36,481 nucleotides of DNA from Desertifilum tharense IPPAS B-1220 (GCF_001746915.1 NZ_MJGC01000080.1:1-36481), one strand, 5' to 3'. Numbered from the stretch's first letter, positions 15,762 through 23,627 are shown. The notes: generated by a model from the letters alone, not told the origin. Translations and numbers: made by a program.

Positions 15762-16856
15762 ATGGGTAATAGCTTTGGGCATTTTTTTCGGGTGACAACC
15801 TTTGGCGAGTCGCACGGCGGTGGTGTAGGCGCGATCGTTGATGGGTGCCCTCCAAGAGTTGAAATTAGTGTAGAAGAAATTCAGCAGGAATTAGACCGCA
15901 GGCGACCGGGACAGAGTAAAATAACGACTCCTCGTAAAGAAGCAGATACCTGCGAGATCCTATCGGGCGTTTTTGAAGGCAAAACTCTCGGAACCCCGAT
16001 CGCTATCTTAGTCCGCAACCAAGACACGCGGCCGCAAGATTACCAGGAAATGGCCGAAACCTATCGACCTTCCCACGCAGATGCCACCTATGAAATGAAG
16101 TATGGTATTCGCAATTGGCAAGGTGGGGGGCGTTCTTCCGCCAGAGAAACCATTGGTCGAGTTGCAGCAGGTGCGATCGCCAAAAAAATTCTTAAAATAG
16201 CAGCTAACGTAGAAATTGTCGGATACGTTAAACGCATTCAACACCTAGAAGGACAAGTCGATCCTCAAACCGTCACCCTCGCTCAAGTTGAAAGCAACAT
16301 TGTTCGCTGTCCTGACTCAGAGTGCGCCCCCAGGATGATCGAATTAATCGAGCAAATTGGTCGCCAAGGAGACTCTGTAGGAGGCGTGGTAGAGTGTATT
16401 ATCCGCAATTGCCCTCCGGGTTTAGGAATGCCTGTCTTTGACAAGCTAGAAGCCGATCTGGCTAAAGCAGTGATGTCTTTGCCGGCTTCCAAAGGGTTTG
16501 AGATTGGATCGGGGTTTGCAGGCACCTTAATGACGGGTAGCCAACATAACGATGCCTTCTATACGGATGAGAACGGTAGGCTTCGGACCGCCACCAATTA
16601 TTCGGGTGGCATTCAAGGCGGGATTTCTAATGGGGAACCCATCTCCTTGAGAGTCGCCTTTAAACCAACTGCTACGATCCGAAAAGAACAACAAACCGTG
16701 AACCGTCAAGGTGAAGCCACCCTGTTAGCGGCCAAAGGTCGTCATGACCCTTGCGTTTTGCCTAGAGCCGTGCCTATGGTAGAAGCAATGGTCGCTCTGG
16801 TGTTATGCGATCACCTATTGCGGCATCAGGGTCAATCCGGAACATTAAAGTTTTGA
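15762..16856 (+). CDS. aroC: Chorismate synthase
   Basis: This 364-aa enzyme converts 5-enolpyruvylshikimate 3-phosphate to chorismate with reduced FMN, the last step of the shikimate pathway before aromatic amino acids, folate and quinones. Signature stretches are present: MGNSFGHFFRVTTFGESHG at the N-terminus, RPSHADATYEMKYG, GGGRSSARETIGRVAAGA, the FMN/substrate-site GGIQGGISNG, and KGRHDPCVLPRAVPMVEAM near the C-terminus. Length is normal. The ATG at 15762 gives the canonical MGN start. The next gene begins seven bases after the stop, so aroC probably heads a two-gene operon with the metallo-hydrolase. Confidence 0.98.
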   Translation: MGNSFGHFFRVTTFGESHGGGVGAIVDGCPPRVEISVEEIQQELDRRRPGQSKITTPRKEADTCEILSGVFEGKTLGTPIAILVRNQDTRPQDYQEMAETYRPSHADATYEMKYGIRNWQGGGRSSARETIGRVAAGAIAKKILKIAANVEIVGYVKRIQHLEGQVDPQTVTLAQVESNIVRCPDSECAPRMIELIEQIGRQGDSVGGVVECIIRNCPPGLGMPVFDKLEADLAKAVMSLPASKGFEIGSGFAGTLMTGSQHNDAFYTDENGRLRTATNYSGGIQGGISNGEPISLRVAFKPTATIRKEQQTVNRQGEATLLAAKGRHDPCVLPRAVPMVEAMVALVLCDHLLRHQGQSGTLKF

Positions 16857-16863
16857 GTTACCC

Positions 16864-17739
16864 ATGCAAACTAGTCTTTCCTCCGAGTTTGTTATCCAGT
16901 TTTGGGGCGTTCGAGGGAGCATTCCTGCCCCAGGCTCAGAAACCGTTCGCTATGGGGGTAATACCTCTTGCGTTGAGTTGCGCGTGGGCGGCAAACGCCT
17001 GGTTTTTGATGGCGGTACTGGACTGAGAATGTTAGCCAATCATTTGGCTTCACAAATGCCTGTAGAACTCTATATGTTCTTTACCCATTACCATTGGGAC
17101 CATATCCAAGGCATTCCGTTTTTCCTGCCGATTTTTACCCCTGGAAATTGCTGTCATATCTACGGGACAACTCCCCCGGATGCTGAATCGCTGAAAAAGC
17201 ACTTTCTCGATCGGGTCCTTCACGCCAATTCTCCGGTTCCGACTCCCCAAATTCAGGCCGATCTTAAGTTTTATGACCTAGAACCGGGCAATGTCATGCA
17301 GCTTGATGACATTACGATTGAGACGGGTCATTTGAATCACCCGAATGGCGCAATGGGATATCGGATTACCTGGCAAGACCAGACGGTGGTTTACTGTACG
17401 GACACGGAACATTATCCGGATCGGCTGGATGAAGATGTTTTACACCTCTGTCGGGATGCAGATGTTTTGATTTACGACGCGATGTATACCGATGAAGAGT
17501 ATCACAATCCCAAGTCTCCAAAAGTGGGCTGGGGTCACTCCACTTGGCAAGAGGGGGTTAAGCTGGCTAAGGCTGCCGGGGTGAAGCGGTTGGTGATTTT
17601 TCACCACGAACCTAACCACGATGATGATAGCCTCGATCGGATTGCTGAGGAAGTGAAGGCGGCTTTCCCTGCTGGCGTTTTGGCTCGCGAAGGTATGATT
17701 TTACCCGCGATCGAACAGGAGGTGGCGATTCAGTGTTAG
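16864..17739 (+). CDS. Metallo-beta-lactamase-fold hydrolase (PhnP/COG1235-like)
   Basis: This 291-aa protein begins with the typical FWGVRGSIPAPG...VRYGGNTSCVELR of this subgroup. Metal ligands are visible: THYHWDH (HxHxDH), His/Asp in YCTDTEH, Asp in YDAMYTDEEY, GHSTW, and a C-terminal FHHEPNHDDD. The group includes cyclic-nucleotide phosphodiesterase-like and PhnP-like enzymes. The substrate here is unknown. It starts seven bases after aroC and is probably cotranscribed with it. No signal peptide; likely cytoplasmic. A clear Shine-Dalgarno is lacking, which fits translational coupling to aroC. No missing ligands noticed. Confidence 0.88.
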   Translation: MQTSLSSEFVIQFWGVRGSIPAPGSETVRYGGNTSCVELRVGGKRLVFDGGTGLRMLANHLASQMPVELYMFFTHYHWDHIQGIPFFLPIFTPGNCCHIYGTTPPDAESLKKHFLDRVLHANSPVPTPQIQADLKFYDLEPGNVMQLDDITIETGHLNHPNGAMGYRITWQDQTVVYCTDTEHYPDRLDEDVLHLCRDADVLIYDAMYTDEEYHNPKSPKVGWGHSTWQEGVKLAKAAGVKRLVIFHHEPNHDDDSLDRIAEEVKAAFPAGVLAREGMILPAIEQEVAIQC

Positions 17740-17803
17740 GAGGTTAGGGTTCAGGGTGCATTGGAGATTGTCGATACACAGATCGCTTGTCGAACTCTGC
17801 TGA

Positions 17804-18193
17804 ATGTTTATGTCCCCTACTGTTGTTCTAATTGCTCACGATCGCAAAAAAGATGAGTTGGTTGCTTTGATTCAGCTTCATTTTGCGCTCTTTAGCGATT
17901 GCAGACTCCTAACCACTCAAGCCACGGGCGCTAGAATTGCAGAGACTACAGGCTTAAGCATTTCTTCTACGCTATCGGGTTCGTTAGGTGGAGATTTACA
18001 AGTTGCGGCTCAAATTGCTGGCGGCCAAGTGAATGCGGCGATCTTTTTACTCGATCCGCTTTACGCTCAACCTCACGAGCCAGACATTCAAGCTTTGTTA
18101 CGCATTTGTAATATTTATAATGTCCCCTTGGCAACGAATTTAGCAACGGCGAGTATAGTTGTCAATTCTTTAGAGACTGAAGCAACTTCTTAA
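17804..18193 (+). CDS. mgsA: Methylglyoxal synthase
   Basis: This 129-aa enzyme converts dihydroxyacetone phosphate to methylglyoxal and phosphate, a bypass of lower glycolysis. Active-site segments are recognisable: IAHDRKKDEL at the N-terminus (His and Lys), SGSLGGDLQVAAQIA (catalytic Asp of GGD), FLLDPLYAQPHEPDIQALLR (Asp and His near the phosphate site), and NVPLATNLATA. A few usual residues differ (SGSLGGD for SGPLGGD, PHEPD for PHDPD), but none is a known catalytic residue. It starts at the ATG at 17804 or 17810, both without a clear Shine-Dalgarno. It lies 64 bp after the metallo-hydrolase and may be part of the aroC transcript. Confidence 0.9.
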   Translation: MFMSPTVVLIAHDRKKDELVALIQLHFALFSDCRLLTTQATGARIAETTGLSISSTLSGSLGGDLQVAAQIAGGQVNAAIFLLDPLYAQPHEPDIQALLRICNIYNVPLATNLATASIVVNSLETEATS

Positions 18194-18196
18194 GGC

Positions 18197-18448
18197 TTAA
18201 GTATCTGGAGAATGACCATCTTGCTGGCTAATTCCTAGATTATCTTTGCTGGTTTTGAGCTGTTGCCATAGGTCTTTGATTTGCTGGTAAGCTGTTTCTG
18301 ATGAAACCTTGCCATTCGTTTCTAAATTGCAAATTACACTGACGCGTTGGGCAAATTCTTGCAAATTTGCATTAAACATCAGGTTTTCTGGCGTAAAGTC
18401 TCCCCGGTAGGTGCTTCGGGGATAAATGAAGTCAGAGGGATCTGTCAT
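18197..18448 (-). CDS. Small conserved cyanobacterial protein (DUF7219-like)
   Basis: This 83-aa soluble protein contains SDFIYPRSTYRGDFTPENLMF followed by NANLQEFAQRVSVIC and a helical segment ETAYQQIKDLWQQLKTSK. I recognise the pattern as a small cyanobacteria-wide family that I believe is named DUF7219. The family label is from memory and the role unknown. Two Cys-free helical halves suggest a compact helical fold. The stop lies three bases beyond the convergent mgsA stop. The ATG at 18448 lacks a strong ribosome site. Confidence 0.8.
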   Translation of the reverse strand: MTDPSDFIYPRSTYRGDFTPENLMFNANLQEFAQRVSVICNLETNGKVSSETAYQQIKDLWQQLKTSKDNLGISQQDGHSPDT

Positions 18449-18962
18449 GATTGAGGAAGTTGAAGGGAATATACTATCGTTTTATCACAAAAAAATTAAG
18501 ATTCAAAGGTAAATTTATTGGGTACAATTATATTAATAAACGCTTTCTCAAAATCCGTCTTCAGAGGGTTTAAATAGCCGCAATTGCCTTGTAAAATCTT
18601 AGGTGTTTGTATTTTGAAATACAACTTTTGGTAAAAATTACAATTATTTGATTTTGTCGGGTTATCGGAATTATTGAAAAATGAGGTTGCACGCTTCAAT
18701 TGCAACTTTACTCGGTGAGTCTGTTTTCCGATGCCTCAATCTGGGGTTGGGGGAATCCTGGCGCGATCGCCCTTTCCTTCTTTTTACCGATGCCTACCGG
18801 CGATCGCGGCAACTATCATAGAGATAGCGATCGCCTCTGCTAGCGCTTGCCTTTCCCATACCATCACTGACTCGATCCCCCTGCTAGTGCGAGCGTTCGG
18901 CGACTCAGAACTCGCAATTTCCCAGAGAGCTTCGCATCCCAGAAACATTTACATACAAAAAA

Positions 18963-19091
18963 CCGACAGGTTTCTTGTAGAAGCTGTCGGCTAGCTGTGT
19001 GTTCCCTGTTTGATGACTCGGCTAGAGTTGATTCGACTCTAGTATGTCTCCTCTGGGTCAAATCCACCTGCGATCTAGATCAATCATCTAG
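18963..19091 (+). promoter_or_regulatory. Cluster of three consecutive hairpins upstream of a lipoprotein gene
   Basis: CCGACAG/CTGTCGG pair at 18963-18990. CTAGAGTTG/CGACTCTAG pair at 19022-19042 with one G-U pair and a 3-base loop. CTAGAT/ATCTAG pair at 19075-19091. They could form a structured leader or small RNA, or be protein-binding palindromes. None has a proper T-run, so a simple terminator is unlikely. Confidence 0.45.
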
Positions 19092-19106
19092 GTGATGTTT
19101 ATCACA
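19091..19106 (+). promoter_or_regulatory. CRP-family binding site candidate
   Basis: GGTGA-TGTTTA-TCACA matches the TGTGA-N6-TCACA consensus of CRP and of cyanobacterial SyCRP1 at nine of ten half-site positions. It ends 33 bases before the lipoprotein ATG. That is close enough to overlap the promoter, so either activation or repression is possible. Confidence 0.45.
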
Positions 19107-19138
19107 ACCTTTTAGCTACACTCGATTTATTAGCGACC

Positions 19139-19783
19139 ATGAAAATACCTCTTTACTCGATTGTTACTGTATTTGCTTTAGTCGTGTCAAGTGGGTGTCT
19201 CCCCTCAGAGGACACAACCGCGAGCAATGACTTGCAACCGCGATCGCCCACTACAACCGCCCAGAGCATTAACAGACCCTCCACCAAGCCTGCCACCCTC
19301 AGCGTTGAAGGAGAACCCACCCCAGTCACGCTGAGACTGTTTGAACAGCAGGGTTATGCCCTTAGCACCTATTTTCCCGAACGATTTGAACCCGTCACCG
19401 TCGCCTCCGGAGAAGGTGAAAGCGTCCAGTTCTACTTCACCCTACCCGACGGCACCCGCCAAGAAGACGTTTATGTCAGCTTCTTCTTCCCCAGGGAAAA
19501 CCTCAGCGTTCAACAAATGGAAAACTACTTGCTAGGGAGTAACGGCATATTTGCCATCAACCAATGGCAAGTGAGCGATCGCAGTACCACCAACCTACCC
19601 ACCTGGGCGACTGAACGCATTAGCTTTCGCCACACCTCCGATCCGCGTACCCTCATCGGTAACGTCTACATCGGTCAGATCGACGGTCAAGTTTTTAGCG
19701 CCACCGTCCATTATCCCGCCGAATACGCCGAAGGCGTCGCCCCTAGAGCCACCACCATCCTAGAAAATGTCCAACTGCGCTAA
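19139..19783 (+). CDS. Predicted lipoprotein of unknown function
   Basis: This 214-aa protein has a type II signal peptide with lipobox VSSGC (Cys20), so it is lipid-anchored outside the cytoplasmic membrane. A Ser/Thr/Pro-rich linker (about 21-60) leads to a globular region (about 62-214) containing TLRLFEQQGYALSTYFPERFEPV, FYFTLPDG and DVYVSFFFPREN. This region looks like a beta-rich conserved cyanobacterial domain that I cannot name. A hairpin-rich segment and a CRP-like site lie just upstream. The start ATG at 19139 is the only sensible one because the signal peptide begins there. It converges with the DUF1232 gene. Confidence 0.85.
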   Translation: MKIPLYSIVTVFALVVSSGCLPSEDTTASNDLQPRSPTTTAQSINRPSTKPATLSVEGEPTPVTLRLFEQQGYALSTYFPERFEPVTVASGEGESVQFYFTLPDGTRQEDVYVSFFFPRENLSVQQMENYLLGSNGIFAINQWQVSDRSTTNLPTWATERISFRHTSDPRTLIGNVYIGQIDGQVFSATVHYPAEYAEGVAPRATTILENVQLR

Positions 19784-19804
19784 ATGGGATAGCTCTAAAC
19801 TCAA

Positions 19805-19838
19805 ATCCTCTCTAAGCGCCCTGCAACTCAGAGAGGAT
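19805..19838. terminator. Bidirectional hairpin between convergent genes
   Basis: A perfect 9-bp stem (ATCCTCTCT with AGAGAGGAT) and a 16-base loop lie between the lipoprotein stop (19783) and the DUF1232 stop (19863). Both flanks are only modestly A/T-rich. Position and symmetry suggest termination for both strands. Confidence 0.6.
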
Positions 19839-19862
19839 AAAAGAGTATCAATTAACTTAAAA

Positions 19863-20168
19863 CTACTTAACGGATACGGAATCAACATCGACCGTAGCAT
19901 TTGTTGCACCGGCAGTGCTAACTTTCTTCGCATCCTTTTCGGCTTGACGGTTCTGCGTATACTCAATCAGCATCTGAGAAACCTCAGTAATCAAGAGAGT
20001 TAGCAGCACCACATCATCAATTTGACCGACAATCGGCAAAAAATCGGGTGAAATATCAAAAGGGCTAAGAATATAAGCCAGCGTCCCCAAAATCACCCAC
20101 CAGCGATACTTAGAATTGCGGATGGTGTTGCGATACCAGTTATAAACCGATTGAATCGAGTTGTTCAT
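19863..20168 (-). CDS. DUF1232 (YkvA-like) membrane protein
   Basis: This 101-aa protein contains the DUF1232 core YILSPFDISPDFLPIVGQIDDVVLLTLLI within residues about 32-62. It has one or two membrane helices and a charged, Ala-rich C-terminal tail. The family is widespread in bacteria and of unknown function. The start is the ATG at 20168, preceded by GGAGG eight bases upstream; an upstream GTG lies inside that ribosome site. The downstream hairpin (19805-19838) probably terminates it. Confidence 0.9.
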   Translation of the reverse strand: MNNSIQSVYNWYRNTIRNSKYRWWVILGTLAYILSPFDISPDFLPIVGQIDDVVLLTLLITEVSQMLIEYTQNRQAEKDAKKVSTAGATNATVDVDSVSVK

Positions 20169-20326
20169 GTTTGAAGCCTCCACTTATTTTCAATCTTGAC
20201 AAACTTCGCCCATAGCCACGGGTGCGGATCTCCTCCCCTAATTTACCCAGAGAGTTCTACCTTGTCTCTACAATTGTTGAGGACAACTAAAAAAGTGTTG
20301 GGTAAAGAAGATCGGCAGGAAAGATC

Positions 20327-21046
20327 ATGATGAGTGTTGCAGAACTGTTTGAAAAAGGCGGATTGACGATGGGACCCTTGCTGTTCCTATCCATTCTCGC
20401 CTTAAGTACGATTATTGAACGGCTGTGGTTTTGGGCAACAATCCTGACGAAGGAAAAAGAGATTATTGAGCAAATTTTAGAAGCTGCTCGCGAAGAATGG
20501 AATACCGCAACAGAAATTGCTCGACGGGCTAGCAATCAACCCGTTGGGCGCTTTCTCTACGCCCCCTTGCGCTTACCGAGTCCCGATCCAGAAGTGTTTC
20601 GCCTCGCGTTAGAAGCCTCCGCTGATGACGAACTCGCCTCCATGCGACGCGGCGATAAAGCCTTAGAAGCCGTGATTGCCCTTGCTCCCCTACTGGGCTT
20701 ATTGGGAACCGTTCTAGGGTTAATTAACTCCCTGCGTTCGATCCGCATTGGCGACTTAGGCACCGCCTCCACCGAGGGCGTCACCTTGGGGATTGGCGAA
20801 GCGCTGATTAGTACCGCCGCTGGCTTATTAATTGCGATCGTCACAGTCGCTTTTTACCGGCTCTTTCAAGGATTTGTCTTTTCGCAAGCCAAACTCTTTC
20901 GGCGGGCTGGCAGCGAGTTAGAGTTGCTCTATCGTCAATATTGGCCGGGAGTTCAGGGTTCAGTCAACTCTCGCCGGAAAACCCTAGAACCGCCAGTTCC
21001 CGCCATCGAAACTAAAGTAGATGGTTCGGATGCACCTGAGTATTAA
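20327..21046 (+). CDS. exbB: MotA/TolQ/ExbB-family proton channel protein
   Basis: This 239-aa inner-membrane protein has three hydrophobic segments: LTMGPLLFLSILALSTIIERLWFW near the N-terminus, ALAPLLGLLGTVLGLINSL at about 125-145, and ALISTAAGLLIAIVTVAFYRLF. The last two hold the conserved ExbB/TolQ core (APLLGLLGTVLGL, GEALISTAAGL). With ExbD it forms a proton-driven stator that energises TonB- or Tol-like partners. ATG-ATG at 20327/20330 follows AGGAAAG. ExbD starts 55 bp downstream on the same strand. No tonB or receptor gene is in the window, so ExbB versus TolQ is a naming choice. Confidence 0.92.
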   Translation: MMSVAELFEKGGLTMGPLLFLSILALSTIIERLWFWATILTKEKEIIEQILEAAREEWNTATEIARRASNQPVGRFLYAPLRLPSPDPEVFRLALEASADDELASMRRGDKALEAVIALAPLLGLLGTVLGLINSLRSIRIGDLGTASTEGVTLGIGEALISTAAGLLIAIVTVAFYRLFQGFVFSQAKLFRRAGSELELLYRQYWPGVQGSVNSRRKTLEPPVPAIETKVDGSDAPEY

Positions 21047-21101
21047 ATTGACTTTTTCGATCCGCTGAGGTCGATCGTTCAACTTGAATTGAGGGACTCG
21101 G

Positions 21102-21734
21102 ATGAAGATTAATTTGGATTCTCCTACAGAGGATGTGCGGATTGAGATTGTGCCGCTGATTGACATCATCTTCTGCATTTTGATCTTTTTTATTTTGGCT
21201 GCCGTTGGACTGACTCGACAGCAGGCGATTAGCGTTGATTTGCCTCAAGCCAACACGGGTACTGCTCAAATGCGGGATATGATGATCGTCAGCATTGATG
21301 CAGTAGGACAAACCTATGTGGAAAAAGAGCTAATTTTCTCGCGAGAAGAGTTGCGCCGCCGCGTGTTGGCTTATCGGGCACAGCACCCCTCTGGGTTAAT
21401 TGTTTTATATGCATCCAGAACGGCGATTTATGAAGATGTGGTGCAAATTTTAGATTTGCTGAGATCGGTTGGGGGCGATCGCGTTGCCTTAGCGACTTTA
21501 CCCAGTACGGGCGAACCCACTTCACCTAACCCCGGTGCAACGGTTCCACCGTTCCCTAATATTCCGGGTTTAACCCCGCTTCCCAATAATCCCGTGAATC
21601 CCGCACTACCGGGACAACCCAATAACTCTACTCTCGATCCGGCCGCACCTGGAGTTTTGCTTCCTTCACCGTTCCCGGTTGTACCGACTCCAACCGTACC
21701 TGCTGCACCCGAAGCACCTGCACCGGAGAATTAG
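21102..21734 (+). CDS. exbD: ExbD/TolR-family protein with Pro-rich extension
   Basis: This 210-aa protein has an N-terminal cytoplasmic segment and one membrane helix, PLIDIIFCILIFFILAAVGL. Its Asp (in PLID) is the proton-carrying residue of the family. A periplasmic TolR-like domain (about 45-135) is followed by about 75 residues very rich in Pro, Asn and Ala (PNIPGLTPLPNNPVNP...). This tail is longer than in typical ExbD (about 140 aa) and may reach into the cell wall. GAGGGA lies about six bases before the ATG at 21102. It forms an operon with exbB. Confidence 0.92.
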   Translation: MKINLDSPTEDVRIEIVPLIDIIFCILIFFILAAVGLTRQQAISVDLPQANTGTAQMRDMMIVSIDAVGQTYVEKELIFSREELRRRVLAYRAQHPSGLIVLYASRTAIYEDVVQILDLLRSVGGDRVALATLPSTGEPTSPNPGATVPPFPNIPGLTPLPNNPVNPALPGQPNNSTLDPAAPGVLLPSPFPVVPTPTVPAAPEAPAPEN

Positions 21735-21747
21735 CTTCAACTCCAGC

Positions 21748-21778
21748 CTCCCCTTCAAAGCCTGCTTTTGAGGGGGAG
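21748..21778 (+). terminator. Strong hairpin after exbD
   Basis: A 12-bp stem (CTCCCCTTCAAA with TTTGAGGGGGAG, one G-U pair) and a 7-base loop lie 13 bp after the exbD stop. It is not followed by a T-run, so it may slow RNA decay or terminate weakly. Confidence 0.6.
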
Positions 21779-21878
21779 AGTCATCTCAATGGATTTCCCC
21801 CAATCTATAGATGGCAACATTGGGCAAGCCTTCTACACTAAGCGATATATAGAATATTGCTTCGTAAGGGAATCACTT

Positions 21879-22238
21879 ATGCAACCCATTGATATTTTAA
21901 TTGCCTGGTTGGTGACTTCGAGTAGCTTGTTGATTATCTCGCAACTGCCTTTGGGCATTGAGTTAGAGAGTACGCCAAAAGCTGCGATCGCCGCCGGAAC
22001 TCTGGGAATTCTTAATGTTTTGGTTTTACCGATTTTCAGAGCGTTCTTTTTTATCCCCAATGTCCTAACTTTGGGTTTACTTTCTGGGATTTTTGCCTTC
22101 GTTATGAATGTGGCAATTTTTGCCCTAGCTGCCAGAGTGATTCAAGGCTTTACCCTAAAAAGAGGTCTTTTAAGCGCGGCTTTAGGGGCGCTAGCCTTAG
22201 CCACCGTCAGCAACTTCATTTACGGCGTGCTGATCTAA
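21879..22238 (+). CDS. Small membrane protein of the phage holin family IV type (paralog 1)
   Basis: This 119-aa protein is almost entirely hydrophobic, with four predicted helices. It begins MQPIDILIAWLVTSSSLLIIS and contains LPLGIE and LGILNVLVLPIFR. This resembles the Phage_holin_4_2 / YvlD-like family, found on bacterial chromosomes without phage context. I start at the ATG at 21879, with AAGGGA about eight bases upstream; longer readings add residues of no family character. A second copy-like protein lies at 31544-31900. The last 42 bp overlap the convergent methyltransferase gene. Confidence 0.87.
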   Translation: MQPIDILIAWLVTSSSLLIISQLPLGIELESTPKAAIAAGTLGILNVLVLPIFRAFFFIPNVLTLGLLSGIFAFVMNVAIFALAARVIQGFTLKRGLLSAALGALALATVSNFIYGVLI

Positions 22239-23525
22239 AGGCGGAAAATGCTGCATGGCTTGCACCAAAGTCCCCTGCAAGAGCGTTTCTTCGCCCAAGT
22301 TCAAGATTTGTGGGGGTTGGGCGACTTCCACTCCCAAAGCGCGACGAATTTCTATGGCTACAGCTTTGGCTAATAGGGGGGGAACAGAATTGCCCACTTG
22401 CCGAAACCCATGCCATTTGGTGACGTGGAAGCGAAACCAGTCGGGGTAGGAGTGGAGGCGGGCGGCTTCTCGGACGGTAATGCAGCGGGGCGTTTGGGGA
22501 TGGATGGGGCGAGGCGAGGTAAACGATCCGCGATCGCGATCGGTTCCTGCTCTGAGGGTAATGCAAACGCCTTGGGGGTGCAATTTGTGAAAGCGACTCA
22601 CTTTTTCCCTAGTCCCCGGTGGCGTGTCTGCAAAGCGCTGTCTGGCAACTTCTCCATGTTGCGTGCGGGCGCTGGAGGTGAGTAAATTTGGGTTGTAAGA
22701 TCGGCGATAGGAATAATCATCCTCTAAGGGTTGGATTGAGCGTAAAATCCTGCCATAGTCGCTAGGGGTTTGATACTCTGCCACACAAGCATCGGTTTCT
22801 AAAAGTTCGGGATAGTGTTCAACCTCTGGTAAGTCTTGCAACGCTTCCCAAACGGTAGGACTGGGGGGAAGATGGGCGAATTTTTTCTTGGGATGTTTGA
22901 GGGGCTGAGGTCTGGCGATTTGGGTCAGGGGAACGGGATACTGGGGTAAAGGGAAACCTTGGCGACATCCAAGTAAAAATAGCCGTTCGCGGGACTGAGG
23001 AACGCCGTAATGGGCGGCGTTGAGAATTTGATAGTTTTGATTGACTTGGTAGCCAAGGGCGTGAAATGCCGCAATTAGCTTTTCTAGAAGCTGTTTGTGT
23101 TCGCCGATGGTTAAACCCCGGACATTTTCCATTACGAAGTATTTGGGGCGCAATTCGCCTACGAGGCGATGGAAGTGCCATAACAGGGAATTGCGCGGAT
23201 CGTCGAGGGCGCGTTTCCCCATGAGTGAGAAACCTTGACAAGGGGAACCGCTGAGGATGACATCGAGATCGCGATCGCCGATCCCGGAGTTGGCGCGGAT
23301 CTCTTCTGCGCTTAAGTCTTCTACACTACGACACAAAACAGCAGTGTAAGGAAAATTATAGTGATGGGTACAAGCATGTACGGGGTCGATTTCTACGGCG
23401 GCGAGGATGTCAAAACCTGCTTGTTCAAACCCCAAGGACATCCCACCCGCACCCGCGAACAAGTCAAGGGCGATCGGTCGCTGAGTCTCAAGTAACCCTA
23501 ACATCTCGTTTCCGCACGCTTCCAT
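22197..23525 (-). CDS. DNA (cytosine-5) methyltransferase, apparently solitary
   Basis: This 442-aa C5 methyltransferase has motifs in normal order: DLFAGAGGMSLGFEQAG (S-adenosylmethionine site, about 21-37), GSPCQGFS with catalytic Cys96, ENVRG (133-137), QSRERLF, and GNSVPP near the C-terminus. The target-recognition region (about 190-330) is of ordinary size. No restriction endonuclease or very-short-patch repair gene is adjacent, so it looks like an orphan enzyme. Orphan cyanobacterial C5 methyltransferases such as M.Ssp6803I (Slr0214) methylate CGATCG, the HIP1 core. That this is its ortholog is an inference from overall resemblance and the HIP1-rich DNA. The ATG at 23525, or the one at 23504, is the start; neither has a strong ribosome site. 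Confidence 0.94.
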   Translation of the reverse strand: MEACGNEMLGLLETQRPIALDLFAGAGGMSLGFEQAGFDILAAVEIDPVHACTHHYNFPYTAVLCRSVEDLSAEEIRANSGIGDRDLDVILSGSPCQGFSLMGKRALDDPRNSLLWHFHRLVGELRPKYFVMENVRGLTIGEHKQLLEKLIAAFHALGYQVNQNYQILNAAHYGVPQSRERLFLLGCRQGFPLPQYPVPLTQIARPQPLKHPKKKFAHLPPSPTVWEALQDLPEVEHYPELLETDACVAEYQTPSDYGRILRSIQPLEDDYSYRRSYNPNLLTSSARTQHGEVARQRFADTPPGTREKVSRFHKLHPQGVCITLRAGTDRDRGSFTSPRPIHPQTPRCITVREAARLHSYPDWFRFHVTKWHGFRQVGNSVPPLLAKAVAIEIRRALGVEVAQPPQILNLGEETLLQGTLVQAMQHFPPLDQHAVNEVADGG

Positions 23526-23627
23526 AGAATACAGCCCATCTTATGCCCTTGTGACCGTTGGCGGTCAAGCAATTGGTTAAGAATGGGACAATGGTAAAGG
23601 TTGTACTCGATTGAGAGAGTGTCAGTT

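Larger units (their letters stand above)
18449..19138. other. Long intergenic region, AT-rich then hairpin-rich
   Basis: This 690-bp region has no convincing gene. 18470-18720 is AT-rich. 18757-18850 contains three HIP1 sites. 18963-19105 is dense in short inverted repeats (listed separately). Open frames here on both strands (87, 69 and 67 codons) lack ribosome sites and any family resemblance. Confidence 0.5.

Noticed and set aside
18496..18705. A 69-codon minus-strand open frame in AT-rich DNA
   Set aside because: Asn/Phe/Lys-rich composition expected from AT-rich noncoding DNA. No ribosome site.
18731..18994. An 87-codon plus-strand open frame
   Set aside because: No ribosome site, low-complexity HIP1-driven Ala/Ile content, and no family resemblance. 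It runs into the hairpin region.
21879..22238. Prophage lysis gene
   Set aside because: Although of a holin-named family, there are no endolysin, capsid or integrase genes in the window, and a chromosomal paralog exists at 31544-31900.
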